The notes: generated by a model from the letters alone, not told the origin. A stretch of 64,000 nt of DNA from Clostridia bacterium (GCA_017577715.1 PKRC01000008.1:1-64000), one strand, 5' to 3'; shown: positions 25,300-34,296, counted from the first letter of the stretch. Numbers and translations are program-made.

Positions 25300-26610
25300 T
25301 CACTCCCTTCTATCCTTCAAAATTCTATCCAGATCTGCTATGGTTTTGAGCAGCTCGTTTCCATCAACTGGAACTGGAACAACCGGCACTCCCAGCGCCA
25401 AGCTCAAGCCCTCCAGGGTGATATCGTCCAAGAACACATCCTCACCCCTGCGAAGCATGGTACAGGGTATGAGCAGGGCCTTACCCAGATCCTTGCCCTT
25501 CAGTTGGGCTATCATATCGCCGCCCGTTATAAGTCCCGCAACCGTCACGCTCTCCCCAAAAAATCGATTGACAATGGGATAAACGTGCACCTTCAGCCCC
25601 ATTTCCCGCTGCAGCCTATCCATCATGGCTCTTATGGTGGGGTAGGCTGACAAACCGGTAGCCACCGAAAATTCCTTGATGGATAAGTTTCTCCCGCGGT
25701 AATTGCTGATAGCCTCATCAAATTCATGGACCAGCCTGGCTATCAACCCCACGCCATTCTCGATCTGGGGAAAGTCTTCATACTCCTGATATGAGGGAAA
25801 GCCTTTTCCCGCCAAAATATAAAACTCATCGGCCGCAAACACAAAGGCGGTACCGCTCTCTCTGCGGCACATCTTCTGCCACCTTTCCACCTGCTCCAGC
25901 ACCTTGGCTGCCGACTCGGCATCAAAGGGCACTATGCTCTCCAATCCCTGACGGTGCTTGGTTAAGCCTACCGGCACCACAGCCACCGAGTTCACTATAG
26001 ACCTTAAGCTCCACAGGTCAGACAGGGTACGTTCAAGCTCGGCACCATCGTTCCAGTTACGGCACAGAACGATCTGGCAGTGTACCGAGATTCGCGCTTT
26101 CTCAAACTCCTTCAAGATGTCAAGCACATCACCAGCTCGCTGGTTTCCCATCATCCTCCGACGAAGCTGCGGGTTGGTGGTATGTACCGATATATAAAGC
26201 GGACTTATGCGTTTTGAGATTATCCTCTTGATGTCGTGCTGGGTCAGGTTAGTGAGGGTTATATAGTTCCCCATCAAGAACGATAAACGCCAATCATCGT
26301 CCTTATAATAGAGAGTAGGCCGCATCCCTTTGGGTAGCTGGTCTATAAAACAAAATATGCAACGGTTGCAACAAGCCCGCTGCCTATCCATGATGGGCTG
26401 TTCAAAGGTAAGCCCTATATCCTCATCAGGATCCTTTTCGATATCCAGCTCCCAAATCTGCCCATCGACTTTTTCTATAGTAACGCTTACCTCATCGTTG
26501 CTCATCCATTCCATATAGTCCAGGATATCCTCTACCGCCTGCCCGTTTACGGCCACCAGAAAGTCTCCGGGCTCTATGCCCAGCTCCTCAGCTATGCTGC
26601 CGCTTTCCAC
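25300..26610 (-). CDS. DUF512 family Fe-S protein with PDZ-like N-terminus
   Basis: A protein of at least 436 residues. It has an N-terminal PDZ-like domain (PGDFLVAVNGQAVEDILDY), a cysteine cluster CCNRCIFCFIDQLPKGMR (about residues 80-97) typical of the radical-SAM-like DUF512 family, and the DUF512 domain at about 230-430. It is associated with der in many Clostridia; function unknown, perhaps RNA or ribosome related by context. The GTG at 26610 lies inside the conserved N-terminus (RKHRIAAVESGSIAEE) and lacks a ribosome site. No ATG, GTG or TTG exists between it and the upstream in-frame stop. CTG 26637, 6 nt after GGGGAGAGG, or ATT 26619 are better candidates. Confidence 0.88.
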   Translation of the reverse strand: MESGSIAEELGIEPGDFLVAVNGQAVEDILDYMEWMSNDEVSVTIEKVDGQIWELDIEKDPDEDIGLTFEQPIMDRQRACCNRCIFCFIDQLPKGMRPTLYYKDDDWRLSFLMGNYITLTNLTQHDIKRIISKRISPLYISVHTTNPQLRRRMMGNQRAGDVLDILKEFEKARISVHCQIVLCRNWNDGAELERTLSDLWSLRSIVNSVAVVPVGLTKHRQGLESIVPFDAESAAKVLEQVERWQKMCRRESGTAFVFAADEFYILAGKGFPSYQEYEDFPQIENGVGLIARLVHEFDEAISNYRGRNLSIKEFSVATGLSAYPTIRAMMDRLQREMGLKVHVYPIVNRFFGESVTVAGLITGGDMIAQLKGKDLGKALLIPCTMLRRGEDVFLDDITLEGLSLALGVPVVPVPVDGNELLKTIADLDRILKDRRE

Positions 26611-26728
26611 GGCCGCAATCCTGTGTTTTCTCCTCAGTTTAAACCTCTCCCCTGTTTAAAATTTATCATCTATTTTTAATACCTGCTACTAAATATAACC
26701 CCATTTTTATTATGGAGTAAAAACACCT

Positions 26729-27211
26729 TCAAGTCAACAACTTATGATGGCGCTGCACCAACGCTCGCTTAACCCTGATAACCAAATCCACCAGATGTGG
26801 GTAGCTCTTCCTTATACCCCATATGGTCATGGGCCTGCCTATGAAGGGAATCCCCAGCCTTCTGGAAGTAAAGCCTCCTAAGGCTGTCAAGGGGTTAACC
26901 TGCACCAGCGCGCTGACAAACACCACATCCTGCTGGGGTATGCCACTTACATTCAACAGGCTCTTGATGGCGGGTATAACCACCCTTTTCCCATCCTTCA
27001 TCCCCAGCACATAGATGTCCCACCCAAGCTCATCCCGCCCCATATATAAAGGCGTACCCAGATGGTCATTATCCATTTTATCATAAAAAGGTATGGCTTT
27101 AAATTCGTAAGTTTCGGGTATACGGTCATGGGGAAGGTAATTTAAGTGTATGCAAGCGCAGGTGACCGACGTATGCGCTCCTCCATAGCAGTGATAAAAG
27201 AGTATCCCCAT
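26729..27211 (-). CDS. DUF3189 family protein (copy 1)
   Basis: A 160-residue protein. Start ATG 27211, 8 nt after GGGAGG; a longer frame to 27358 overlaps the upstream gene and is rejected. The beginning MGILFYHCYGGAHTSVTCACIHLNYLP and the GRDELGWDIYVLGMK block match DUF3189, a Clostridia-restricted family of unknown function usually found near sporulation and cell-wall genes. It is a diverged tandem paralogue of the next gene. Confidence 0.75.
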   Translation of the reverse strand: MGILFYHCYGGAHTSVTCACIHLNYLPHDRIPETYEFKAIPFYDKMDNDHLGTPLYMGRDELGWDIYVLGMKDGKRVVIPAIKSLLNVSGIPQQDVVFVSALVQVNPLTALGGFTSRRLGIPFIGRPMTIWGIRKSYPHLVDLVIRVKRALVQRHHKLLT

Positions 27212-27239
27212 CCATCCTGCCTCCCTTGTCCCTTTTAAG

Positions 27240-27707
27240 CTATGGCAATCGGAATTTTTCCAATTCTCGCTTTTGACGCTGTACAGCCTTTGCGAAAAAT
27301 CCGTATTTATGTTTGAACCACCAAAAAAATAACTTCTGGCAAAGCCTGGTATATACACGGCGTGCCAGCAAAAAGCCCATAAACCTGGGCAAAAAGCCCT
27401 CCAACGGCGTCACATCGATATGATACAACTCCTCATCTATTTTAAATATTTTAGTAACACATGCCTGAGCCTTCTCGATTACCGAAAAAAACCTGTTACA
27501 CCCCATGGCATATATTTCGTTCAGGCCTTCATCCAACCCTACATATATTAAATTTCCATATTGTTCCCCGTATAAACGGCACATATCAAAATGGGCCTCT
27601 ATAAATTGCTTGCTGGGCAATTGACTGCCTTTATATATTCCGGCGTGAAGTGCCGCCATCAAATAGGCTCCGTAAGTAGCCCTGTAACCGCAGTATATCA
27701 CCTTCAA
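27240..27707 (-). CDS. DUF3189 family protein (copy 2)
   Basis: A 155-residue paralogue of the downstream gene: MKVIYCGYRATYGAYLMAALHAGIY corresponds to the opening of copy 1, and YGNLIYVGLDEGLNEIYAMGC to its GWDIYVLGM region. The C-terminus is basic and aromatic (KLFFWWFKHKYGFF...KRELEKF), possibly membrane-touching. It is 29 bp upstream of copy 1, so they are co-transcribed. Function unknown. Confidence 0.75.
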   Translation of the reverse strand: MKVIYCGYRATYGAYLMAALHAGIYKGSQLPSKQFIEAHFDMCRLYGEQYGNLIYVGLDEGLNEIYAMGCNRFFSVIEKAQACVTKIFKIDEELYHIDVTPLEGFLPRFMGFLLARRVYTRLCQKLFFWWFKHKYGFFAKAVQRQKRELEKFRLP

Positions 27708-27794
27708 CTCCCTTTTCTCCTCTCTCTCAAAGCTGCTTGCATGCCTCTATAAACACAAAACCGAGTTGCCTGGCCTGCCAGCAACCCGGTCAAT

Positions 27795-28928
27795 TCATTC
27801 TCTGTCTTGCTCATCTTTATCTGACGACCTTCCCGTGACTTTGGAAAACATCTCTCTGGTGCCACCGCTTATGGCCATGAAGATTACTGCCCCTATGACC
27901 AACACCAGTACCAACCATATTATTCCCCTTCCCCCTCCGCGCTGCGCCTCCTCATTTATAGGCTCTGTCTCGTAAGTTCCCTTGTCCTCACCCTCCTGCG
28001 TCTTACCCTGTATTGTACCGCCAAACATGGCTTTTGCCACCACATCAGCCATATGTCGAGCCGCCCTCTGGGCCGATTCCTTGCTGTTTTCATGGGTACC
28101 AAACTCGAAGATCAGCGATCGCGGGGAAAGTTCCTGATTATATGCCCCGGCCCCTATATATATATCCTTTACAAGCCCGGGGTACACTTTATCGGCTATG
28201 GCCTTGATCTTATAAGCCAGCTCCTCGTTTGCCTTTCTATTTTGGTTCCTGGAACCCACCACTATCCTGACCTTGGTCATGGTCTTCCCTGCCACCTTTG
28301 TGACGTAAATATGCCCGGGCACTGCATCCCTGTGTATATCAAATATGGCAGCCACCGGCGAATACTGCTTTATGAGATTGATGGCTGTTTGCCTGGAACG
28401 CCTGTATGCACCAGCGTCATGGGGATCATGGGGCGTTTTGTCAAGCACTGCATTAATGCCTTTCTCCTTCAAAGCTTCCTCAAAAGCCTCGGCCACATCA
28501 AAGATGCCCCCGCTACCCGGGCGGCTATGGGTGCCATCCGAAGGCTGGTACGACTCATCGCTGTGCGTACAGTACAAAAGTATAGTTCCCCGCTGGTTAT
28601 CCTGTTGTGCCAATGCATCCACCGAATCCGAGATTTCCCTCACTTGGGGCAGCTTAACGTCACCCATGTACTTGAGCACTGCCTTCTTGGTATCCTTGTC
28701 GACCGATACTACCGAATAACGCTTGTTATCGCTGCTGATGTATTCGTCATTTACCAACACTTCCCTGGCCATCAAGGTAAGCTCCTTGCCCGCTTCATCC
28801 AGCAAGGTATAATACCCCAGCTCCTCATCAAACCAGTCGTCGGCATATACAGTATTGGAGGCATAATGGCCGACGGCAATGGCAACCAAAAAACAAAGAG
28901 CCACAACCAGGCATACCCTCCTATTCAT
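27795..28928 (-). CDS. spoIIP: Stage II sporulation protein P (SpoIIP)
   Basis: A 377-residue protein with N-terminal TM/signal segment (residues 4-22) and C-terminal TM (about 340-360). SpoIIP is the amidase/endopeptidase that cuts peptidoglycan during forespore engulfment. The catalytic domain is clear: LLYCTHSDESYQP, IFDVAEAFEEALKEKGI, HDPHDAGAYRRSRQTAINLI, FDIHRDAVPG and LIFEFGTHENSKESAQRAARHMA. Start ATG 28928 follows GGGAGGTG. It overlaps the upstream DUF1614 gene by 8 bp. Its place here, apart from gpr, is less usual but the fold assignment is firm. Confidence 0.92.
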   Translation of the reverse strand: MNRRVCLVVALCFLVAIAVGHYASNTVYADDWFDEELGYYTLLDEAGKELTLMAREVLVNDEYISSDNKRYSVVSVDKDTKKAVLKYMGDVKLPQVREISDSVDALAQQDNQRGTILLYCTHSDESYQPSDGTHSRPGSGGIFDVAEAFEEALKEKGINAVLDKTPHDPHDAGAYRRSRQTAINLIKQYSPVAAIFDIHRDAVPGHIYVTKVAGKTMTKVRIVVGSRNQNRKANEELAYKIKAIADKVYPGLVKDIYIGAGAYNQELSPRSLIFEFGTHENSKESAQRAARHMADVVAKAMFGGTIQGKTQEGEDKGTYETEPINEEAQRGGGRGIIWLVLVLVIGAVIFMAISGGTREMFSKVTGRSSDKDEQDRE

Positions 28929-29613
28929 TCCCTTCACCTCCCGTATGTCCACCGTCATCCCCATCCTTTCTTTTAAAAGAGCCATCCTCGTAGATCATAG
29001 CCTTTTTGGCCGTTCCACCCTGCAGCCTTTCCCTCAACTCCCCTATCACCTCGGCCAGCAGCACCGCCAGAAAGCCTGCTATTACCACCGCATCCACCGC
29101 TCCCGCACCGCCCAAACGGAGCCTAGACGGGACACCCCGCAATAGGTTCTCAATCCACTGCCCCAGATCGGCAAGCAAAACTCCGAGTACGCCGGCTATG
29201 AAGGAAGCTCGGCGCGAACGTCCGAACAGATAGCCGATAATCCCAGCGATAATCCCGTAGACGTAATTGGGGTCGATTATGATGGTCTCGGGTTCCGAAG
29301 GCATATAGCGTCCGGCAAGGTATACCCCCAAAGCCGATAGTATGGACGCCACCACTGCCCTCAACTTTTCCATAGCCGTACCCGCTTTCGCAAAAAGGTA
29401 TATTACCAATATAAGAGGGACGATAGCCCCGCCGATGTTTATATAGGCATTCCTCCCCAGAGGGATATCCGGAATGAGGCTGCCTACAAAAATAGCCACC
29501 ATAAACAAGACGGCTGTTTTATCGCTCAAGCGCATCCTGTCCAGCATGCGCTGGCCGATGCCAAACAGCACCAGAATGGTGGCTACTATAAGTAACGTCA
29601 GTCCCAACGGCAT
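28921..29613 (-). CDS. DUF1614 family membrane protein
   Basis: A 230-residue polytopic membrane protein. Start ATG 29613, 4 nt after AAAGGTGGGG; the longer frame to 29751 runs into an AT-rich direct repeat and is rejected. Six to seven TM segments, with the DUF1614-type core (GSLIPDIPLGRNAYINIGGAIVPLIL and GGAGAVDAVVIAGFLAVLLAE) and a hydrophilic Gly/Asp-rich end. It is coupled to spoIIP by overlap. The function of DUF1614 is unknown; a sporulation role is suggested only by context. Confidence 0.85.
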   Translation of the reverse strand: MPLGLTLLIVATILVLFGIGQRMLDRMRLSDKTAVLFMVAIFVGSLIPDIPLGRNAYINIGGAIVPLILVIYLFAKAGTAMEKLRAVVASILSALGVYLAGRYMPSEPETIIIDPNYVYGIIAGIIGYLFGRSRRASFIAGVLGVLLADLGQWIENLLRGVPSRLRLGGAGAVDAVVIAGFLAVLLAEVIGELRERLQGGTAKKAMIYEDGSFKRKDGDDGGHTGGEGNE

Positions 29614-29660
29614 TGTACCCCACCTTTCGCATAATTTTGGCTTCCATCTTATATTTCCCC

Positions 29661-29710
29661 TGGTACAGGCCTTATATTCTTCAGCTGGTACAAGCCTTAT
29701 ATTCTTCAGC
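29661..29710. repeat. 25-bp tandem duplication upstream of the DUF1614 gene
   Basis: Two consecutive 25-bp copies (29661-29685, 29686-29710) differ at one base; a third degenerate copy may precede them. They sit in the 5' leader of the DUF1614-spoIIP unit. Confidence 0.9.
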
Positions 29711-29816
29711 CAAGCATACCACACAAATGCCACAAACTGAAATTGCAACATGACTTCTTCAACGCTAAGAGGTATACCTCCAGCACATCAACATCCCAAA
29801 AAGCCTATCCTCAAAC

Positions 29817-29858
29817 AAAAAAGCTCCTACAAATAACATAGAGGTTATTTGTAGGAGC
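29817..29858 (-). terminator. Strong terminator after the PK-C-like gene
   Basis: A 15-bp perfect stem (29823-29837 with 29844-29858), loop of 6, followed on the minus strand by CTTTTTTGTTTG. Confidence 0.9.
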
Positions 29859-29930
29859 CATCGGCACCTTCGCGCATCTTAAGTTGGTCAGGACTTTACG
29901 GCCCGCAACCCAACTTTATACGCATTAGTT

Positions 29931-29987
29931 AGAACGTGCCTCACCGGCTAAAACGTGCCCCATCGAACAAAACGTGCTTCATGAAAC
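29931..29987. repeat. Three degenerate 19-bp direct repeats
   Basis: AACGTGCCTCACCGGC, AACGTGCCCCATCGAAC and AACGTGCTTCATGAAAC follow one another with a 19-bp period, between the PK-C-like gene stop and its terminator. Confidence 0.75.
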
Positions 29988-30029
29988 AAAAACCCATTAT
30001 GGATCAAAGCCAAAACTGTACGGCCACAA

Positions 30030-30572
30030 TCAATAGGGCTTGCATATGATCTCGTGTATCCTGGTCTCCAGTATGCTGCTGGCATGGGATGGCGTGAGTA
30101 TCACGGCGGTGTCAGCCCCTTCAGCGGTGCCACCCACCGCAATCACGGGCCGTCCGTACGGTATCAAACCGGCATCCAGCGCCATCACCGAAATCTCCAC
30201 GCATACCTTCACGCCCTGCCCAAACATCCTGAGGGTATGGGCCATTATCTCCACCGGATATGTACCGCCAAATTTTCTGCTCAAGCCCCTTTCTGCCCCG
30301 CTAAGGACGTGGGTGGTGGTGAGGACCTTGATGCCCGATTCTATAAGCTGCTGGCGCACTTCGTCGGGCATCTCATTTTTGCCCCTTTCGCTAAAACCGT
30401 TCACATGAGTCACGCACACCACTTCCAAATCCTTTACATCCTTAAAAAAGCTGGCGGTATATCCTGAACAGGATGCCACCACTATATGGCCTATTCCCCT
30501 TTCCCTAGCGGTTTTTAAAGCCAGCTCCACCGTCTTTTGCGTGTTGTGCTTGCCCTCAGATTCAAAATACAT
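30030..30572 (-). CDS. Stand-alone pyruvate-kinase C-terminal-like (PK_C) protein
   Basis: A 180-residue protein matching the alpha/beta C-terminal domain of pyruvate kinase without the catalytic barrel: HNTQKTVELALKTARERGIGHIVVASCSGYTASFF, then AVGGTAEGADTAVILTPSHASSILETRIHEIICKP. In pyruvate kinase this domain binds allosteric effectors. Free-standing copies are common in Clostridia and archaea, with unknown ligand and role. Start ATG after GAGGGG. Monocistronic with its own strong terminator. Confidence 0.85.
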   Translation of the reverse strand: MYFESEGKHNTQKTVELALKTARERGIGHIVVASCSGYTASFFKDVKDLEVVCVTHVNGFSERGKNEMPDEVRQQLIESGIKVLTTTHVLSGAERGLSRKFGGTYPVEIMAHTLRMFGQGVKVCVEISVMALDAGLIPYGRPVIAVGGTAEGADTAVILTPSHASSILETRIHEIICKPY

Positions 30573-30654
30573 CCATATCGCCCCCTCATCCCATCATCCT
30601 TAAATCTCAGTTTCCGTTAATCTCTTTCCCTACAACTTAGCCTTTCCAACCCTT

Positions 30655-31398
30655 TTAAAGCAATTTGTTCACGCCGCTTTTTGCGCTTTGCAGAACCTCA
30701 AATTGGTTCCAGGGATAACAATCGGGTGGAAAGCTTTTAAAGGCAATCTCCTCTTTCAATGTCGGGTGAACCAGCTTTATCTTGGCAGACCACAGTGCGA
30801 GCTGTTGACCTGGCCTATTCACCTCCTTGCCATATTTCTGGTCGCCATACAGTGGAAAACCTTCAAAGGCAAACTGGGCCCTTATCTGATGCGGCCGACC
30901 GGTAATCAAATTTACCTTGACCAGGCTCAAAACGCCACCATTTTGAGGAACACCCAGGCTCTCCAGGAGCTCGTACTCCAGTACTGCTTCTTTTGCGCCT
31001 TCCATTGGGGTATCAAAACAGCGCACCGTATTGGTGGCATTGTCCTTACGGAGATAATGCTGAAGCCTGCCGCTTTTAGGCGGCCTTCCCCGCACCACAG
31101 CAAGATAAACCTTCCCAAAAGTCCCCTTTCGTATCTGGTCAGATAACCTGGATGCGGCCTTGGAGGTCCTGGCAAACACCATCACTCCACCTACAGGCCG
31201 GTCCAGGCGGTGAACCAAACCCAGATAGACGTTGCCAGGCTTGTCATACTTCTCCTTTATGTACTGCTTAAGCACCGACAAGAGGTCAGCATCGCCGGTG
31301 GCATCCCCCTGCGTTAGCATGTTCACCGGCTTTTCCACCACCAAAAGGTGGTTGTCCTCGTATAAAACCTTCATATCGCCATTGATATTCATTTTCAC
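30655..31398 (-). CDS. RluA-family RNA pseudouridine synthase
   Basis: A 247-residue enzyme converting uridine to pseudouridine in rRNA or tRNA. Motif I with the catalytic Asp is LVHRLDRPVGGVMVFA (about residues 62-77); RPHQIRAQFAFEGFPLYGDQKYG is the C-terminal substrate motif. There is no S4 domain, so it resembles RluA/TruC rather than RluC/RluD. The target site cannot be told. Start GTG 31398, close to GAGGG; ATG 31392 is also possible. Confidence 0.92.
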   Translation of the reverse strand: MKMNINGDMKVLYEDNHLLVVEKPVNMLTQGDATGDADLLSVLKQYIKEKYDKPGNVYLGLVHRLDRPVGGVMVFARTSKAASRLSDQIRKGTFGKVYLAVVRGRPPKSGRLQHYLRKDNATNTVRCFDTPMEGAKEAVLEYELLESLGVPQNGGVLSLVKVNLITGRPHQIRAQFAFEGFPLYGDQKYGKEVNRPGQQLALWSAKIKLVHPTLKEEIAFKSFPPDCYPWNQFEVLQSAKSGVNKLL

Positions 31399-31490
31399 CC
31401 AGTCCCTCTTTATCCTAAATCACAGCCGCTATGTAAACCGATGCGCTCACGGCGGCCCTTGCTGCCGTTGCCATTAAATTGCTGCAGTCA

Positions 31491-31898
31491 CTACTTTGCC
31501 TCCATACAGCTTATATATACCCTTCTGCGCCTGGGGCCATCGAATTCGCAAAAATACACTCCCTGCCACGTGCCCAGCACTGGCCTGCCCCCCGAAATGA
31601 TGATGTGACAGCTCGACCCCATGCATGAAGCCTTTATATGGGCATGGGAGTTCCCTTCGACATGCTTGTAATCTCCACGTACTGGAAAAGCCCTATCCAG
31701 CGCTTTTATGATATCATAGACCACATCGGGGTCAGCGTTTTCATTGATGGTTATTCCAGCAGTGGTATGCGGACAGAATACCACCGCTATGCCGTTTTGA
31801 ATGCCGCTCTCCTTCACAGCACGCTCCACCAGATGCGTTATGTCAATAAACTCTTCGGATTTGCTGGTTGAAATGGGATACTCAAATAACCTGCTCAA
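31491..31898 (-). CDS. YjbQ/UPF0047 family protein
   Basis: A 135-residue small enzyme-like protein of the YjbQ family, some members of which show weak thiamine-phosphate synthase activity. Conserved His/Glu sites are visible: VFCPHTTAGITINENADPDV, DYKHVEGNSHAHIKASCMG and GTWQGVYFCEFDGPR. Start TTG after GAGGTG. Neighbours give no clue to a physiological role. The gap 31899-32153 shows no gene. Confidence 0.9.
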   Translation of the reverse strand: MSRLFEYPISTSKSEEFIDITHLVERAVKESGIQNGIAVVFCPHTTAGITINENADPDVVYDIIKALDRAFPVRGDYKHVEGNSHAHIKASCMGSSCHIIISGGRPVLGTWQGVYFCEFDGPRRRRVYISCMEAK

Positions 31899-32153
31899 TC
31901 GGGCACACCTCGCACTTCCTTATTGTATGGCAAAACCAGTAATTCAATTTCAAAGGAAATCACCGTGATGTCAGATAATGCTAACAAAGGGACGACTTCC
32001 CCTTGCACTTGTCAGCTGAACTTTATGGAAAGCAGCTGGCTACCATCAATTGCGCCAGCATCTCATAGCATTTTTTGGTAGGATCATCTAACCACTTTCC
32101 CTGCAGCAGCCTATCCTATTATTAGACTCTACCACTTTTTTTATCCTATTTCA

Positions 32154-32187
32154 ACAAAAACCCCCCTTTTGCAAGGGGGTTTTTGTT
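32154..32187 (-). terminator. Terminator of bpsA
   Basis: CAAAAACCCCC pairs with GGGGGTTTTTG; T-rich on both flanks, so active on the minus strand 12 bp past the bpsA stop. Confidence 0.9.
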
Positions 32188-32198
32188 AAGTTCATTAT

Positions 32199-33269
32199 TT
32201 ATTTTTTAGGCTTGTAAATGAGCGCTTCTTCATCGACGTACAGCTCGCAGGGCATTGGCTTGTTTTCAAGTTTTTTGGCCCCTCCAAGGAGCTCTATCCT
32301 GTACATGGAAGATCTGTACCAGTTGAGCCGGGGCATTACCTGCACAAACGTATAGTCATCCCTTATGCTTCCCAACAGGTAATCCCAGTTGACGTAATGG
32401 TTAAACTCGTGAATTATGTCGGTAATGGCCACATCAAACTTGTTGACCAGCAATTGCTGGAAGAGGTTCCACTTCTTAAGGGAAGATTCGGTACGGGTCA
32501 GGCCAAAGTATCCGGCGCAACCCTCACCGCGAAGCCCCGTAAGCCCTCTGGTCATACATACTTCCAGCGCTTCTATGGTCTCGGGCGGATCTGTATTAAA
32601 TGTATCGAAACGGCCCACATACTGTTCGGGAAGCTTATCCCTAAAATCGTACTTTTCGGCCTGCACAGGCAAACCTAATTGCTTTGCCTTCCTGTTTATA
32701 TATTCGACCAACCTGTCGTCAATTTCCAACACCACTATTTCCTCAGGCAACCCGGACAGCCCTGCAGCGATGCTAAGTAGGTCGTCATCCCCTAAAACCA
32801 GCAGCTTTTTGCCTTCAAGGTCGCCCCTCTCGGCAATCAGGGCTATCCTGCTTATAACCGTTCGAGTGGTAATGTACCCCTGGTCATAATCCAAAATGGC
32901 CTCGGGCCTATCGACGGTCACCTCATCAAACCTTTGGGCAAGCTTTTTTAAGTCCTCATTCCAAATCCCTCGTCCCTCGCAAGCAGGACACGTATAATCC
33001 TTATGTGCAAATATCTTATGATCCCTTAAGAATGCCTTTCCTTCGGGGGTTAAGGTTATATCTCCGTTTTCCCCGATATCCACCAAGCCCCGGCTTCTCA
33101 TCTCTTCTACTATCTCGGCCACCACGTTAAATGGCTTTTGCGACGTACACACGATCTCCCAGAAATGAGAAGTGCTGGCCAGCCCTGACATCACCTTTTC
33201 GACATCCCGCACAGTAGTTTCAACCTTGGTCCTCTGATAAACCCGCTCGGCTATCAGTTGAAGGTCCAC
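32199..33269 (-). CDS. bpsA: Branched-chain polyamine synthase (N4-bis(aminopropyl)spermidine synthase)
   Basis: A 356-residue BpsA-family aminopropyltransferase. In Thermococcus kodakarensis and Thermus it adds two aminopropyl groups from decarboxylated SAM to spermidine, giving quaternary branched polyamines needed at high temperature. The N-terminal winged-helix part (residues 1-90) is followed by a zinc-ribbon-like CPACEGRG (about 94-101) and the Rossmann domain with LLVLGDDDLLSIAAGL (catalytic acidic loop GDDD), VVLEIDDRLVEYI and FNTDPPET. Start GTG after AAAGGAGGTG. No spermidine synthase or SAM decarboxylase is in the window. Each reaction yields methylthioadenosine, linking it to mtnP/mtnA. 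Confidence 0.9.
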   Translation of the reverse strand: MDLQLIAERVYQRTKVETTVRDVEKVMSGLASTSHFWEIVCTSQKPFNVVAEIVEEMRSRGLVDIGENGDITLTPEGKAFLRDHKIFAHKDYTCPACEGRGIWNEDLKKLAQRFDEVTVDRPEAILDYDQGYITTRTVISRIALIAERGDLEGKKLLVLGDDDLLSIAAGLSGLPEEIVVLEIDDRLVEYINRKAKQLGLPVQAEKYDFRDKLPEQYVGRFDTFNTDPPETIEALEVCMTRGLTGLRGEGCAGYFGLTRTESSLKKWNLFQQLLVNKFDVAITDIIHEFNHYVNWDYLLGSIRDDYTFVQVMPRLNWYRSSMYRIELLGGAKKLENKPMPCELYVDEEALIYKPKK

Positions 33270-33401
33270 GCAATCACCTCCTTTAAAGTCTAAAAAAGGA
33301 CCCTGTTTTACACAAGGCCCATCAATATCAATTAAACTAGCTTAAAGCCGCGACGTTAATCATTATATTCATTTATCCCCAAGAAGTCAAGAGAACAAGG
33401 A

Positions 33402-33425
33402 AGGCTGGTAAACGATTTTACCAGC
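33402..33425 (-). terminator. Weak hairpin over the pdxS stop codon
   Basis: GGCTGGTAAA pairs with TTTACCAGCC around 4 bases. On the minus strand it is followed by TTCCTTGTTCTCTTG, a poor T-tract. The pdxS stop codon is within the stem. Confidence 0.5.
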
Positions 33426-34296
33426 CCCTCTCGGCATACCTCTCCCTTTCATCCAATTTGTCGATTTCCAGGCCGTACATGGGCTCGCCCAGGCCTTCCG
33501 ATACTTCAGCCAGCACCTTGGGATCATCGTAATGCTTCACCGCCTCCACTATGGCCCTAGCCATCTTCTCGGGGTTGGAGGATTTGAATATGCCCGACCC
33601 GACAAACACCCCATCGCAACCCAGTTGCATCAGGAGGGCAGCATCGGCAGGGGTAGCTATTCCGCCGGCAGCAAAATTGAGCACCGGCAGCCTGCCATTT
33701 CGCGCCACATACTCCACCAGGTGGTAGGGAGCTCCCATCTCCTTGGCCGCTATCATTAGCTCCTCATCGGACATGCCCCGTAGGCTTCTTATCTCGGCCA
33801 TAATAGTCCTCACGTGTCGCACCGCTTCCACCACATTGCCGGTACCTGCTTCGCCCTTGGTCCTTATCATGGATGCCCCTTCGCCAATCCTCCTTAAAGC
33901 CTCGCCCAAATTCCTGGCTCCGCACACAAAAGGCACTTTGAAGGCCTTTTTATCGATGTGATACCTGTCATCGGCTGGTGTTAGAACCTCGCTCTCGTCA
34001 ATGTAGTCTATGCCTATGGCCTCCAGTATCTGCGCCTCAACAAAATGGCCTATCCTAACCTTGGCCATCACGGGTATGGACACAGCCGCCTTTATCTCCT
34101 TGATCAGCTTAGGGTCGGACATCCTGGCCACGCCGCCATGTCGCCTTATATCGGCCGGCACCCTCTCCAGCGCCATCACGGCAACCGCCCCGGCTTTCTC
34201 GGCGATGATGGCCTGTTCGGGCGTTACCACATCCATTATCACTCCGCCTTTCAGCCTCTCGTTGAGCTCTCTATTCTTCTCAAAGACCTGCTCCAT
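33418..34296 (-). CDS. pdxS: Pyridoxal 5'-phosphate synthase subunit PdxS
   Basis: A 292-residue PLP synthase subunit that makes PLP from ribose 5-phosphate, glyceraldehyde 3-phosphate and ammonia. Start ATG 34296 after GGGGGA. Very conserved: MDVVTPEQAIIAEKAGAVAVMALERVPADIRRHGGVARMSDP, VMAKVRIGHFVEAQILEA, RTKGEAGTGNVVEAVRH and GCDGVFVGSGIFKSSNP. PdxS normally works with the glutaminase PdxT, usually the next gene; here the next gene is bpsA and no pdxT is seen. A MocR/PdxR-type regulator is divergent, so PLP-responsive control is likely. Confidence 0.97.
   Translation of the reverse strand: MEQVFEKNRELNERLKGGVIMDVVTPEQAIIAEKAGAVAVMALERVPADIRRHGGVARMSDPKLIKEIKAAVSIPVMAKVRIGHFVEAQILEAIGIDYIDESEVLTPADDRYHIDKKAFKVPFVCGARNLGEALRRIGEGASMIRTKGEAGTGNVVEAVRHVRTIMAEIRSLRGMSDEELMIAAKEMGAPYHLVEYVARNGRLPVLNFAAGGIATPADAALLMQLGCDGVFVGSGIFKSSNPEKMARAIVEAVKHYDDPKVLAEVSEGLGEPMYGLEIDKLDERERYAERGW

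Noticed and set aside
28053..28976. 307-codon plus-strand open frame opposite spoIIP
   Set aside because: Covers the strongly conserved spoIIP gene on the other strand; no recognisable protein features.
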